A stretch of DNA of 5,704 bases, taken from Flavobacteriaceae bacterium. GTDB taxonomy: Bacteria > Bacteroidota > Bacteroidia > Flavobacteriales > Flavobacteriaceae. The stretch spans positions 1 to 5,704 of the forward strand of contig JAGLKH010000092.1 in NCBI GenBank assembly GCA_023141985.1. The letters run 5' to 3'. The position numbers and the translations under genes were made by a program. Positions 1 to 5,675 of the stretch are shown piece by piece (position 1 is the stretch's first letter; the number at the start of each line of letters is the position of its first letter). The notes beneath the pieces are model-generated. The model did not search any database and was not told where the DNA came from. It saw only the letters and a program-made list of their open reading frames with translations.

Positions 1-1830
1 TGATGGACTTAAATTATATGAAAACTTTTTTCGTTGATCTGAATTATATTGGACTTCAAAACTAGTGTAATAATAATCTTTATCTCCTGGAAGTGGTATG
101 CCTCCATCTGTACCTGTTGGATCAAAACTGTCGTATAAATGCGTGAATCTGTTAAACATCTCAATTTCTAAACGAGAAGTATTTGTCATTTCAGCTTGCC
201 AGCGTGTAACAATTGTGTAATCGGAATTTTCGAAATCCAGTTCTGGTCGCCAAAATACAAATGGTGACACAGAAAAACTATGTCTTTGGATTCTTCCTTT
301 TTTAGGCCAAAATACACGCTGAATCATTGGGCTAATTTTAAAAAGATCTGTTCTTCTTATAAACCCTAAATCTGATCTAAAATTTTCGCCTACAAAAACA
401 GCACCAAATCTAAAATTCCAATTTCTACTAAAGTATTCAGTTGAGGCTCCGGTAGAAACATCTTTGTCTTCAACATTTGGTGAAAATGATTTGTGAAAAA
501 AATATTTACCAACCCAAGTATTATCCTTAGAAGCCAATCTATAATCTAACCCAAAAACACGATTATAACGGTCTTCATCTGCTACAAAATCATAATCTTT
601 TGTGGCTTGTTTATTAATAAACATGACACTTAGATTAGAGCGACTAAATAATTTGTATTGTGCTGTAATTACTGCATTATTTGTAGTTGGAATTTCATTG
701 GCAAGATCTTCGGCAGTTTGCATATTTAAAATACCAAGACGAAGATTGTTATTTACTTTACCACTTAATCTAACACCGGCAATAATATCATTTTCAATAC
801 TGTTTCCATCTATATCGCTAGCAATACCAATGCGTCTTGAGAAGAATGGATTTGCATCTCTATTGTTTCCAAAATCTGCAAAGAGATCACTATTTTCAAT
901 AAAAAATTGCCTTCTTTCCGGAAGTGAAATTTCAAAGCGGGTTAAGTTGGTTACTTGCTGATCAACTTCAACTTGAGAAAAATCGGGATTTACTGTAAGA
1001 TCCAGATTCATACTATTCCCAATAGTAAACTTTGCATCACCACCAAATTTAAAATCTGATGAGGATTCATCAATTTCATAATCTTTTCCAATTAAAGTGT
1101 TCATATAAGGAATAATTGAAATAGGAGATTTTGATCCTCCCAGGGGTTTCTCAAAAATCATATCTCCCATATAAGCAAGACTAAAAATAAATTGATTTTG
1201 AGGAATATTCATCCAAGTGTTACGCTCGTTGTCTTTAGTGTCAAAATGATAACTATTAAAACGCCATTTGGTTTCCCCTTCGCGATATTTAAAGGCAGAC
1301 AGAGGAATCATCCATTCTACTATATAGTAATTATCATGAATTTTGGCTTCACACAACCATTTAGTGTCCCATGCCATATTAAAACCTCTAAGGTCAGTAC
1401 CACCACCAGATAGCAAAGCATCTCTTTTAACACCTAAAGGATTTGTCCCAAAAAAGAAAGCGTTTGTACCATCATTAAAGGTATCAAACATCAACGTAAT
1501 ATTATCATTTCCAGATGCTCTGAAATCACGTCGTAGGGAAGGAATAATAAATTCGTTTCCTGAGGAATTAACCTTCATTCCTACATAAAGGTTTTTATCA
1601 TCAAACATCATTCTAATTTCTGCCTGTTGTTTTGCTTGAAGAGAGTCGGTTGGAAAATGTTGCCAGAAATTTGTAGCTGGTTTTGTTTGGCTCCATACTG
1701 CTTCATCTAAAATGGCATCAACAGTTATGGGTTCATTAATATATTTTACATGTACAGTTTTGTTTTTTGCTCTTTGTGAAAAACTTAAAGAAACAGTAAG
1801 TAAAATGGTTAGTAGTAGTAGTTTTTTCAA
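1..1830 (-). CDS. DUF5916 outer-membrane protein with N-terminal CBM9-like domain (3' end outside window)
   Basis: The reading frame is open for 610 codons and runs off the left edge; I checked it triplet by triplet and found no stop. The chosen start is TTG at 1830-1828, because an in-frame TGA lies two codons upstream (1836-1834) and the TTG gives a normal signal peptide (MKKLLLLTILL..., cleavage near residues 18/19, SFS-Q). The next in-frame ATG is about 70 codons in and would lose it. Residues about 28-230 resemble the CBM9-like domain (VDAILDEAVW at 37-46; EWMIPLSAFKY near 172-182). After that come hallmarks of the DUF5916 barrel: VNPDFSQVEVD near 280-290, PERRQFFIEN near 304-313 and FFSRRIG near 328-334. 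Known members are roughly 700-900 residues, so perhaps 100-250 are missing here. Family knowledge suggests an outer-membrane beta-barrel, often found near polysaccharide or peptide uptake genes. The substrate is unknown. It is separated from the upstream gene by a terminator, so it is probably transcribed on its own or as the first gene of an operon continuing leftward. Confidence 0.9.
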   Translation of the reverse strand, partial: MKKLLLLTILLTVSLSFSQRAKNKTVHVKYINEPITVDAILDEAVWSQTKPATNFWQHFPTDSLQAKQQAEIRMMFDDKNLYVGMKVNSSGNEFIIPSLRRDFRASGNDNITLMFDTFNDGTNAFFFGTNPLGVKRDALLSGGGTDLRGFNMAWDTKWLCEAKIHDNYYIVEWMIPLSAFKYREGETKWRFNSYHFDTKDNERNTWMNIPQNQFIFSLAYMGDMIFEKPLGGSKSPISIIPYMNTLIGKDYEIDESSSDFKFGGDAKFTIGNSMNLDLTVNPDFSQVEVDQQVTNLTRFEISLPERRQFFIENSDLFADFGNNRDANPFFSRRIGIASDIDGNSIENDIIAGVRLSGKVNNNLRLGILNMQTAEDLANEIPTTNNAVITAQYKLFSRSNLSVMFINKQATKDYDFVADEDRYNRVFGLDYRLASKDNTWVGKYFFHKSFSPNVEDKDVSTGASTEYFSRNWNFRFGAVFVGENFRSDLGFIRRTDLFKISPMIQRVFWPKKGRIQRHSFSVSPFVFWRPELDFENSDYTIVTRWQAEMTNTSRLEIEMFNRFTHLYDSFDPTGTDGGIPLPGDKDYYYTSFEVQYNSDQRKKFSYNLSPS

Positions 1831-1968
1831 TGTTCATTGGTTAGATGTCACCAAAAATAAAAGAATAAACTATAGGATCTTATCTTTTTGTAAAACTTTA
1901 AGAAATATTTAGTGAATAGCACTGATAATTTGGCATAGTATTTGTAAAATATAATTTGTAATTTTTTA

Positions 1969-1976
1969 CAAAAGTA
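1969..1976 (-). promoter_or_regulatory. Possible -7 element for the DUF5916 gene
   Basis: TACTTTTG on the minus strand fits the Bacteroidota -7 consensus TAnnTTTG. It lies about 140 nt before the TTG start and just after the terminator of the preceding gene. No TTG sits 17-23 nt upstream of it, so the -33 half is missing. A second match, TATTTTTG at 1859-1852, is only about 22 nt before the start and also lacks a -33 TTG. Which of the two is used, if either, cannot be told from the sequence. Confidence 0.25.
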
Positions 1977-2000
1977 ATAATTACATTTTGGTTGGTTAGT

Positions 2001-2040
2001 AAAAAAAGCATCATTTCAATCTTTGAAATATGCTTTTTTT
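2001..2040 (-). terminator. Intrinsic terminator of the beta-barrel gene
   Basis: An inverted repeat pairs AAGCATcATTTCA with TGAAATATGCTT around a short loop, with a single bulged C. It is flanked by A7 on the left and a T10 run on the right. Read on the minus strand, it ends in seven T residues and lies about 25 nt past the TAA of the gene at 2068-2799. The flanking A and T runs on both sides mean it could also stop plus-strand transcription. Confidence 0.7.
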
Positions 2041-2067
2041 TTTGAATTGAGAAAAAAAATTTAAGAA

Positions 2068-2799
2068 TTAGCGGAGACAGTCACAAGCATTTTTTCTGAA
2101 TAATTTAGAAAAGAAATCATCTATATCATCCCCATCAGTTCTAAATAAAAAAATATTAAGGCTCAAGCTAATTTGAGACGGTTTGTAAGGCCAGATATCT
2201 GTTATATTTGTTCCGAATGCCGAATTATGGAAATCTTGATAATTGTCGCCGGATTCTCCTTCTGTTTCTTTAAGACCATATTCATAGCGCAGATCCACTC
2301 CAAATCTTTTAAATTCTACTTGAATCCCAAAAATTAGATTCGAAGTAGTTTTATCATAATTTATAGGAGATGCTCCAGTAGAATTATTTGCGCCTTCTAT
2401 AGTCATTTCACTGAAAAAGCTAAAACTAGGCCCTATATAGATAGAAATTGGATCGAATACTTTGTATCCAACCAATATAGGAAAGTCCATTTTTGAGGCC
2501 TTCCAATGAGAAGTTTTTACCGGGAAATCATAATTATTTTTGTTAGAGACGAAATTTATTTCCGGTCTTATATATAAATTCCCAAATGCAACATTTAAAA
2601 AAGCTCCGAACTGGTTACCAATTTCATTATTTGGCGTAAAAGTTTCATCAGGTTTACCAGCTTGAATTGAACCCCCCCTTGAATTTAAATCACCAATGTT
2701 ATAATAATTTAGACCGGCCTTTATACCGACGGCATACTCTTGGGCATTAGAAAAAGTACATAAAAATAGTAGCAAAACTAATATTAGGGGCTGTTTCAT
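2068..2799 (-). CDS. Small outer-membrane beta-barrel (porin-family) protein
   Basis: This 243-residue protein has a clear signal peptide (residues 1-19, cleavage after SNA, before Q20). A first strand of the type VGIKAGLNYYNIG follows, as is common in the Bacteroidota OMP_b-brl families. Alternating hydrophobic and aromatic strands continue (FGAFLNVAFGNLYIRPEINFV; FPILVGYKV; ISIYIGPSFSFF; NLIFGIQVEF; GVDLRYEYGL; ISLSLNIFLF). They are separated by polar, Asn/Gly-rich loops. I predict about eight to ten strands in the outer membrane, with no enzymatic motif. Unusually, about 25 residues (219-243) follow what looks like the closing strand: an acidic stretch (DGDDIDD), then FFSKLFRK, and a Cys-Asp-Cys close to the end. 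Barrel proteins usually finish at the last strand. The ATG at 2799 is the only good start for the signal peptide. It has its own terminator downstream and a long regulatory-looking region upstream. Transport or adhesion role is unknown. Confidence 0.85.
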   Translation of the reverse strand: MKQPLILVLLLFLCTFSNAQEYAVGIKAGLNYYNIGDLNSRGGSIQAGKPDETFTPNNEIGNQFGAFLNVAFGNLYIRPEINFVSNKNNYDFPVKTSHWKASKMDFPILVGYKVFDPISIYIGPSFSFFSEMTIEGANNSTGASPINYDKTTSNLIFGIQVEFKRFGVDLRYEYGLKETEGESGDNYQDFHNSAFGTNITDIWPYKPSQISLSLNIFLFRTDGDDIDDFFSKLFRKNACDCLR

Positions 2800-2857
2800 A
2801 GTTTTATTGTAGGTTTTAAAACCATAAAGTTAAATGAGTTGCGTATAACGTTTATAA

Positions 2858-3199
2858 TTTTATCGTTGTGCATCTGTATTTTATCGTTATTGGTTGGTTA
2901 TTATTGTTTAAGTGCTTGTTTTGTCGACAAAATGCAACATGAAATGTCCTACAAATAAAAGGCTTCCATTTTAAAAAGCAAATATTTTCTTATTTTTTCT
3001 TATTTGTTTGAGTTATAATTAACATGTAATGCTATTATTTTTAATGTTATTTGGCATTATATTATTCTAAAATTGATAAAATAATTGTCATAAATGTAAT
3101 TGTTAAATATTGCATTTCGTCGATAATATCATCTTTTTTATCGACAAATGTTAAAAAAAAGCGTATTTCATCGAATAAATAGAGTTTGTTGTCGATGAG
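2858..3199. repeat. Cluster of about seven related TCG(AC) boxes
   Basis: Related short elements recur on both strands. On the plus strand they are TTTTATCGTTGTGCAT at 2858, TTTTATCGTTATTGG at 2879 (21 bp later, two helical turns), TTTTGTCGACAAAATGCAA at 2919 and TTTTATCGACAAATG at 3136. On the minus strand they are ATTATCGACGAAATGCAAT ending near 3108, TTATTCGATGAAATACGC (3178 to 3161) and CTCATCGACAACAAA (3199 to 3185). The copies at 2919-2940 and 3128-3107 agree at 18 of 22 positions in inverted orientation. In such AT-rich DNA this recurrence of a GC-containing core suggests binding sites for a protein, but the protein is not identifiable from here. Confidence 0.5.
2919..2932. promoter_or_regulatory. 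14-bp perfect palindrome, putative operator
   Basis: TTTTGTCGACAAAA is perfectly self-complementary, which fits binding by a dimeric regulator. It lies about 120 bp upstream of the beta-barrel start codon and is the most symmetrical member of the box family in this region. No regulator gene is in the window. Confidence 0.4.
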
Positions 3200-3221
3200 T
3201 TTAATTTAAATTTTACATTTG
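3189..3221 (+). promoter_or_regulatory. Putative promoter of an orphan transcript
   Basis: TTG at 3189-3191, a 22-nt spacer, and TACATTTG at 3214-3221 match the flavobacterial pattern TTG-N17-23-TAnnTTTG, with the -7 element perfect. The -33 TTG overlaps one of the TCGAC boxes (3185-3199), so a protein bound there could control it. Transcription would begin near 3227. Confidence 0.4.
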
Positions 3222-3226
3222 GTGTG

Positions 3227-3362
3227 TACTAAAATTTAGTTTTTAGTTCAATGGATTAATTAATTAATATTTTGAGTTATGTTGTTGGTATTAGAAACCC
3301 TAAATCGAACTTCGTAATAAAAAATTAAGAAAACCGAGATTGAGGGATCTCGGTTTTCTATT
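3227..3362 (+). ncRNA. Candidate small RNA (about 135 nt), no known family
   Basis: This is inferred from a promoter-like element at 3189-3221 and a strong hairpin terminator at 3328-3359, with no protein gene between. The 5' part can fold at ACTAAAATTTAGT (3228-3240). A 12-codon frame (MLLVLETLNRTS) starts at the ATG in TTATGTTG near 3279 and stops just before the terminator. The unit could therefore be a non-coding RNA, a tiny-peptide gene or a decayed remnant. I do not recognise any Rfam-type family or a tRNA fold. Confidence 0.35.
3328..3359 (+). terminator. Strong hairpin terminator with no obvious upstream gene
   Basis: A perfect 13-bp stem (AGAAAACCGAGAT, 3328-3340, with ATCTCGGTTTTCT, 3347-3359) surrounds a 6-nt loop, TGAGGG. 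T-rich DNA (TATTTTATAT) follows on the plus strand, and the minus strand also has a broken T-run (TTAATTTTTT), so it may work both ways. The nearest plus-strand gene starts downstream of it and the nearest one upstream is on the other strand, so it ends no annotated gene. Confidence 0.75.
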
Positions 3363-3434
3363 TTATATACTTTTCGCTTTCACTAATCGGACAGAAAATA
3401 TAATTTCAGTATGCTTAATATATAAGTAAAAAAA

Positions 3435-3464
3435 TTGAGTTAAAATTTAATTTTCCTAAATTAG
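3435..3464 (+). promoter_or_regulatory. Putative promoter of the dipeptidase gene
   Basis: TTG at 3435-3437, a 19-nt spacer and TAAATTAG at 3457-3464 match the Bacteroidota consensus, with one mismatch in the -7 element. The predicted start of transcription is near 3470, giving a leader of only about 12 nt before the ATG at 3482. Confidence 0.35.
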
Positions 3465-3481
3465 CATCAATAGAGATTATA

Positions 3482-4147
3482 ATGAAGTTTAAGCTTTCTT
3501 TTTTATTTGTATTAATAAGCACATTTACTTTTGCTCAATTGCCAAAAGACTTTGTTTATGTAGAGGATATTATTCCGAATATTAAAGTAGAGTTACGTTA
3601 TATTACTACAGATAATTTTGTTGGCATGCCAATTGAAGGTTATAAAGCGACTAAATTAATTCTAACTCTAAGTGCTACTCAAGCTCTAAAAAATGTCCAA
3701 GATGAATTAGGATCTTATGGATTTTACCTTAAAGTATATGATGCTTATAGACCGCAGCGTGCTGTAAACCATTTTATGCGTTGGGCAAAAGATTTAACCG
3801 ATACTATAAATAAACAAGAGTTTTATCCTAATGTAAAAAAGAAAGATCTGTTTAAGGAAGGATATATTGCTTCACACTCAGGACATAGTAGAGGCAGCAC
3901 TTTAGATCTCACCATTATAGATAAAGCTACCAAAGAAGAATTAGATATGGGAAGTCCTTACGATTTTTTTGGTGAAGAATCCTGGGTTAGTTACCAAGAC
4001 ATTAGCGAACAGCAAAAAGCCAATAGAGAACTCTTGCAAAAAGTTATGAAAAAATATGGCTTTAAAAATTACCCAAAAGAGTGGTGGCATTTTACTTTAA
4101 GAGATGAGCCTTTTCCAGAAACCTATTTTGATTTTGTAGTGGAGTAA
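3482..4147 (+). CDS. VanX-type D-alanyl-D-alanine dipeptidase (peptidase M15D), periplasmic
   Basis: The enzyme hydrolyses D-Ala-D-Ala, and the 221-residue protein has the full VanX signature. DAYRP is at 87-91, with Arg90 as the likely transition-state arginine. SGHSRGSTLDLT is at 133-144, with zinc ligands His135 and Asp142. DMGSPYDFF is at 155-163, and EWWHF at 200-204 carries the catalytic Glu200 and zinc ligand His203. All key residues are present, so it is probably active. Residues 1-18 form a signal peptide (cleavage at TFA-Q) without a lipobox cysteine, so it should act in the periplasm, like the DdpX/PcgL branch of the family and unlike the cytoplasmic VanX of enterococci. No vanA, vanH or vanRS partners lie nearby. 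A role in peptidoglycan turnover or D-Ala recovery is more likely than glycopeptide resistance. It seems to be a single-gene unit; its end converges on the isomerase gene. Confidence 0.93.
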   Translation: MKFKLSFLFVLISTFTFAQLPKDFVYVEDIIPNIKVELRYITTDNFVGMPIEGYKATKLILTLSATQALKNVQDELGSYGFYLKVYDAYRPQRAVNHFMRWAKDLTDTINKQEFYPNVKKKDLFKEGYIASHSGHSRGSTLDLTIIDKATKEELDMGSPYDFFGEESWVSYQDISEQQKANRELLQKVMKKYGFKNYPKEWWHFTLRDEPFPETYFDFVVE

Positions 4148-4365
4148 TTTTGAAAGTTTAGTTTAAAGGCCTAGGCTATGATTTCCTTTAGGTTTGTAAT
4201 GTTTAACTTTATATCAAAGGAGCAGATAACTTATGTTAATATTTCTGTTTCTAAATTAAACTAAAAAACTTGGATTTTAACTCAGTTCTTTGTTGAGCTA
4301 CATTAATGTATTTTATAGATATCATTGAAGGATTTTTGACAGTCAAGCAACATGCCAAATTCTTA
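4148..4365. other. Intergenic gap between convergent genes (218 bp)
   Basis: It separates the 3' ends of the dipeptidase and isomerase genes. It contains a weak 6-bp inverted repeat (TAAAGG 4164-4169 with CCTTTA 4185-4190) and the 8-bp palindrome GCCTAGGC (4169-4176), but no convincing T-tailed hairpin for either gene. No open frame of note was seen. Confidence 0.6.
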
Positions 4366-5208
4366 TTAATCCTTTTCAAGTACTCGGACTGAACGAATTC
4401 TTACATCAGTTATTGGACGATCTTTTGTTCCTGTTTGTACTGTAGCAATAGAATCAACGACTTCGAGACCTTTAATCACTTGACCAAAAACTGTGTAGTT
4501 TTGATCGAGATGTGGCGTGCCACCCAGCGACTTGTACACCCTACGATGAGCCTCTGGAATCTTGTACCTCTCAAATTTAGTGTAAGTCTTGGCTAATTTC
4601 TTGAGGCTGTCGTTGAATAATGTATATCTCACCATATCTTTATCATCTATGGCCTTTTGCAAAGAGTCAGTAAGAGCCTTGTTAGTTAGATCTTTATAGG
4701 AATAGTGATCAGCCAGCCAGCCGTTAATGCGTGTTTCAGCATAATCAAGCATGCTGTCATTTTGTATCCCTCTTTGAACAATATAGAATTGGATACCACT
4801 TGATGCCCGCTCAGGATTACCATCTCTAGCTGCTCCAACCGCTCCTTTTTTATGAAATAAAGTTGGGTTCAATTCAGCATCTACTTTATAAGACAGACCT
4901 CCATTACCAAGATTATCCTCAGGTTTGGCTTTATGGCTTTCTGGGTCACCACCTTGAATCATAAATTCTTTAATTACACGATGAAAAAGAAGGCTATCAT
5001 ATGCGCCTTCATTGGCAAGCTTAATGAAATTGTCCCGATGTAATGGCGTCTCGTTGTATAGCTCAATAACCATTGTACCATAATCGGTCACCAACTCAAC
5101 GGATTTTCTATCGTTTGCTGTAGAATTTAATGATTCTTTTTTTGTATTACAACTCCAAAAAAACAGTATTAGGAGTATAAGTGAATTGATTTTGAGTAAT
5201 GTTTTCAT
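4366..5208 (-). CDS. Cyclophilin-type peptidylprolyl cis-trans isomerase, lipoprotein with a large insertion
   Basis: This protein catalyses proline cis-trans isomerisation during folding of exported proteins. Its 280 residues start with a lipoprotein signal peptide; the box FWSC places the lipidated cysteine at Cys20, so it should be membrane-anchored and face the periplasm. The cyclophilin fold begins near residue 36. FHRVIKEFMIQGGDP (75-89) supplies the equivalents of the CypA residues Arg55, Phe60 and Gln63 (here Arg77, Phe82, Gln85). GLSYKVDAELNP...KKGAVGAAR (104-128) and SSGIQFYI (136-143) follow, and the fold closes with TPHLDQNYTVFG (231-242). The tryptophan that binds cyclosporin in CypA appears to be replaced by His233. 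Between 145 and 229 lies an insertion of about 80 mostly charged, helix-forming residues, seen in other Bacteroidota cyclophilins as far as I know. The ATG at 5208 gives the lipobox. A putative promoter lies just upstream. Confidence 0.93.
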   Translation of the reverse strand: MKTLLKINSLILLILFFWSCNTKKESLNSTANDRKSVELVTDYGTMVIELYNETPLHRDNFIKLANEGAYDSLLFHRVIKEFMIQGGDPESHKAKPEDNLGNGGLSYKVDAELNPTLFHKKGAVGAARDGNPERASSGIQFYIVQRGIQNDSMLDYAETRINGWLADHYSYKDLTNKALTDSLQKAIDDKDMVRYTLFNDSLKKLAKTYTKFERYKIPEAHRRVYKSLGGTPHLDQNYTVFGQVIKGLEVVDSIATVQTGTKDRPITDVRIRSVRVLEKD

Positions 5209-5236
5209 TTTCCAATACTTTTTATCAGTAGTTAAA

Positions 5237-5267
5237 CGAAGTTAGTAGTTTTTATTAACAAAGTCAA
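5237..5267 (-). promoter_or_regulatory. Putative promoter of the isomerase gene
   Basis: Reading the minus strand, TTG (5267-5265), a 20-nt spacer and TAACTTCG (5244-5237) match the flavobacterial consensus with one mismatch in TAnnTTTG. Transcription would start near 5231, about 23 nt before the ATG. The -33 part begins only about 8 nt after the terminator stem of the upstream gene. Confidence 0.4.
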
Positions 5268-5274
5268 GATAAAA

Positions 5275-5304
5275 AAAACCGCTTCATTAATTTGAAGCGG
5301 TTTT
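5275..5304 (-). terminator. Intrinsic terminator of the DUF6249 gene
   Basis: A perfect 12-bp stem (AAAACCGCTTCA, 5275-5286, with TGAAGCGGTTTT, 5293-5304) has a 6-nt loop. On the minus strand it is followed by an eight-T run (5278-5271, overlapping the stem base). It lies about 20 nt past the TAG stop of the gene at 5325-5675, and it separates that gene from the isomerase. Confidence 0.85.
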
Positions 5305-5324
5305 AATGATTGGTTAACTTGTTA

Positions 5325-5675
5325 CTATTTTTTGTCTAAATTTTTTGTCATTGTAAAGCCTATAAATAGACCAACTCCAGCCATTAAGAAAATAGTGCCA
5401 GGATAAGCAACATCTTTATCTACACCTAAATTGTAATGAAGAATTGCAGCTATAAAAATTCCTATCCCTATTCCCATTAATAATAAGGCTAGATTTAGAG
5501 TAAGGACTTTCCAAATTGGTGCTGCATGCTCTCTTTTTCCTTTTACAAAAATACTCGCATCTGCACCTTTTTCTATTAATGCTAAGCGCTCTTTGTTTCG
5601 TGTTGAATAATGTAAATAAAATATTCCGAAAATAATTCCGAACAAAATTGGCATTATAATTAATTCTGATCCCAT
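5325..5675 (-). CDS. DUF6249-type inner-membrane protein
   Basis: This 116-residue protein has three predicted transmembrane helices: about 4-23, 55-79 and 91-110. Between the first and second is a basic cytoplasmic-looking segment, YSTRNKERLALIEKGADAS (23-41). The pattern of an N-terminal helix, an R-x-x-ERLALIEKG loop and two further helices is what I associate with DUF6249 proteins of Bacteroidota. In related genomes these are sometimes next to an RNA polymerase sigma-factor gene and thought to take part in envelope signalling. That partner, if it exists here, would lie beyond the right edge (upstream). No biochemical function is established. The ATG at 5675 is preceded by an A-rich leader with no Shine-Dalgarno, normal for the phylum; a second Met at residue 8 is a less likely start because it would shorten the first helix. 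A strong terminator follows the stop. Confidence 0.75.
   Translation of the reverse strand: MGSELIIMPILFGIIFGIFYLHYSTRNKERLALIEKGADASIFVKGKREHAAPIWKVLTLNLALLLMGIGIGIFIAAILHYNLGVDKDVAYPGTIFLMAGVGLFIGFTMTKNLDKK

Larger units (their letters stand above)
2800..3481. other. Long divergent intergenic region (682 bp) without a protein gene
   Basis: It separates the minus-strand beta-barrel gene from the plus-strand dipeptidase gene. I found no open frame with a credible start and length on either strand; the small frames are about 8-12 codons. It is extremely AT-rich, and it contains a family of TCG-centred boxes (2858-3199), a tandem TTTTCTTATT pair (2985-3005), a TTAA-type run near 3254-3270, a candidate small-RNA unit (about 3189-3362) and a putative promoter for the dipeptidase (3435-3464). 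No good TAnnTTTG element for the beta-barrel gene was seen close to its start. Confidence 0.8.

Noticed and set aside
602..1912. Four open frames on the plus strand (602-961, 1192-1413, 1343-1588, 1712-1912)
   Set aside because: They lie mostly or wholly antisense to the DUF5916 gene, whose 610-codon frame has clear family motifs. Their translations show no recognisable domain and no leader, so they are shadows of the real gene.
3027..3059. Inverted repeat TAATGC / GCATTA
   Set aside because: A 6-bp stem with a long AT-rich loop is expected by chance in this composition.
2858..3199. Replication origin with DnaA boxes (TTATCGACA differs from TTATCCACA by one base)
   Set aside because: The central base differs from the consensus in every copy, the sites vary too much, and no dnaA, dnaN or other replication gene is near. 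Kept only as one possible reading of the box cluster.
2858..3199. CRISPR array
   Set aside because: The repeated elements are short, diverged, in both orientations and irregularly spaced, and there are no cas genes.
3227..3362. tRNA or known riboswitch
   Set aside because: No cloverleaf arms or T-loop sequence are visible, and the terminator is separated from the dipeptidase start by about 120 bp with a second putative promoter between, so it does not look like that gene's leader.
3482..4147. Vancomycin-resistance gene vanX
   Set aside because: The protein has a signal peptide and no van partners; the family also includes non-resistance periplasmic dipeptidases, so no gene symbol is given.
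4164..4190. Terminator of the dipeptidase gene
   Set aside because: The stem is only 6 bp with a 15-nt loop, and no T-run follows it; too weak to call.
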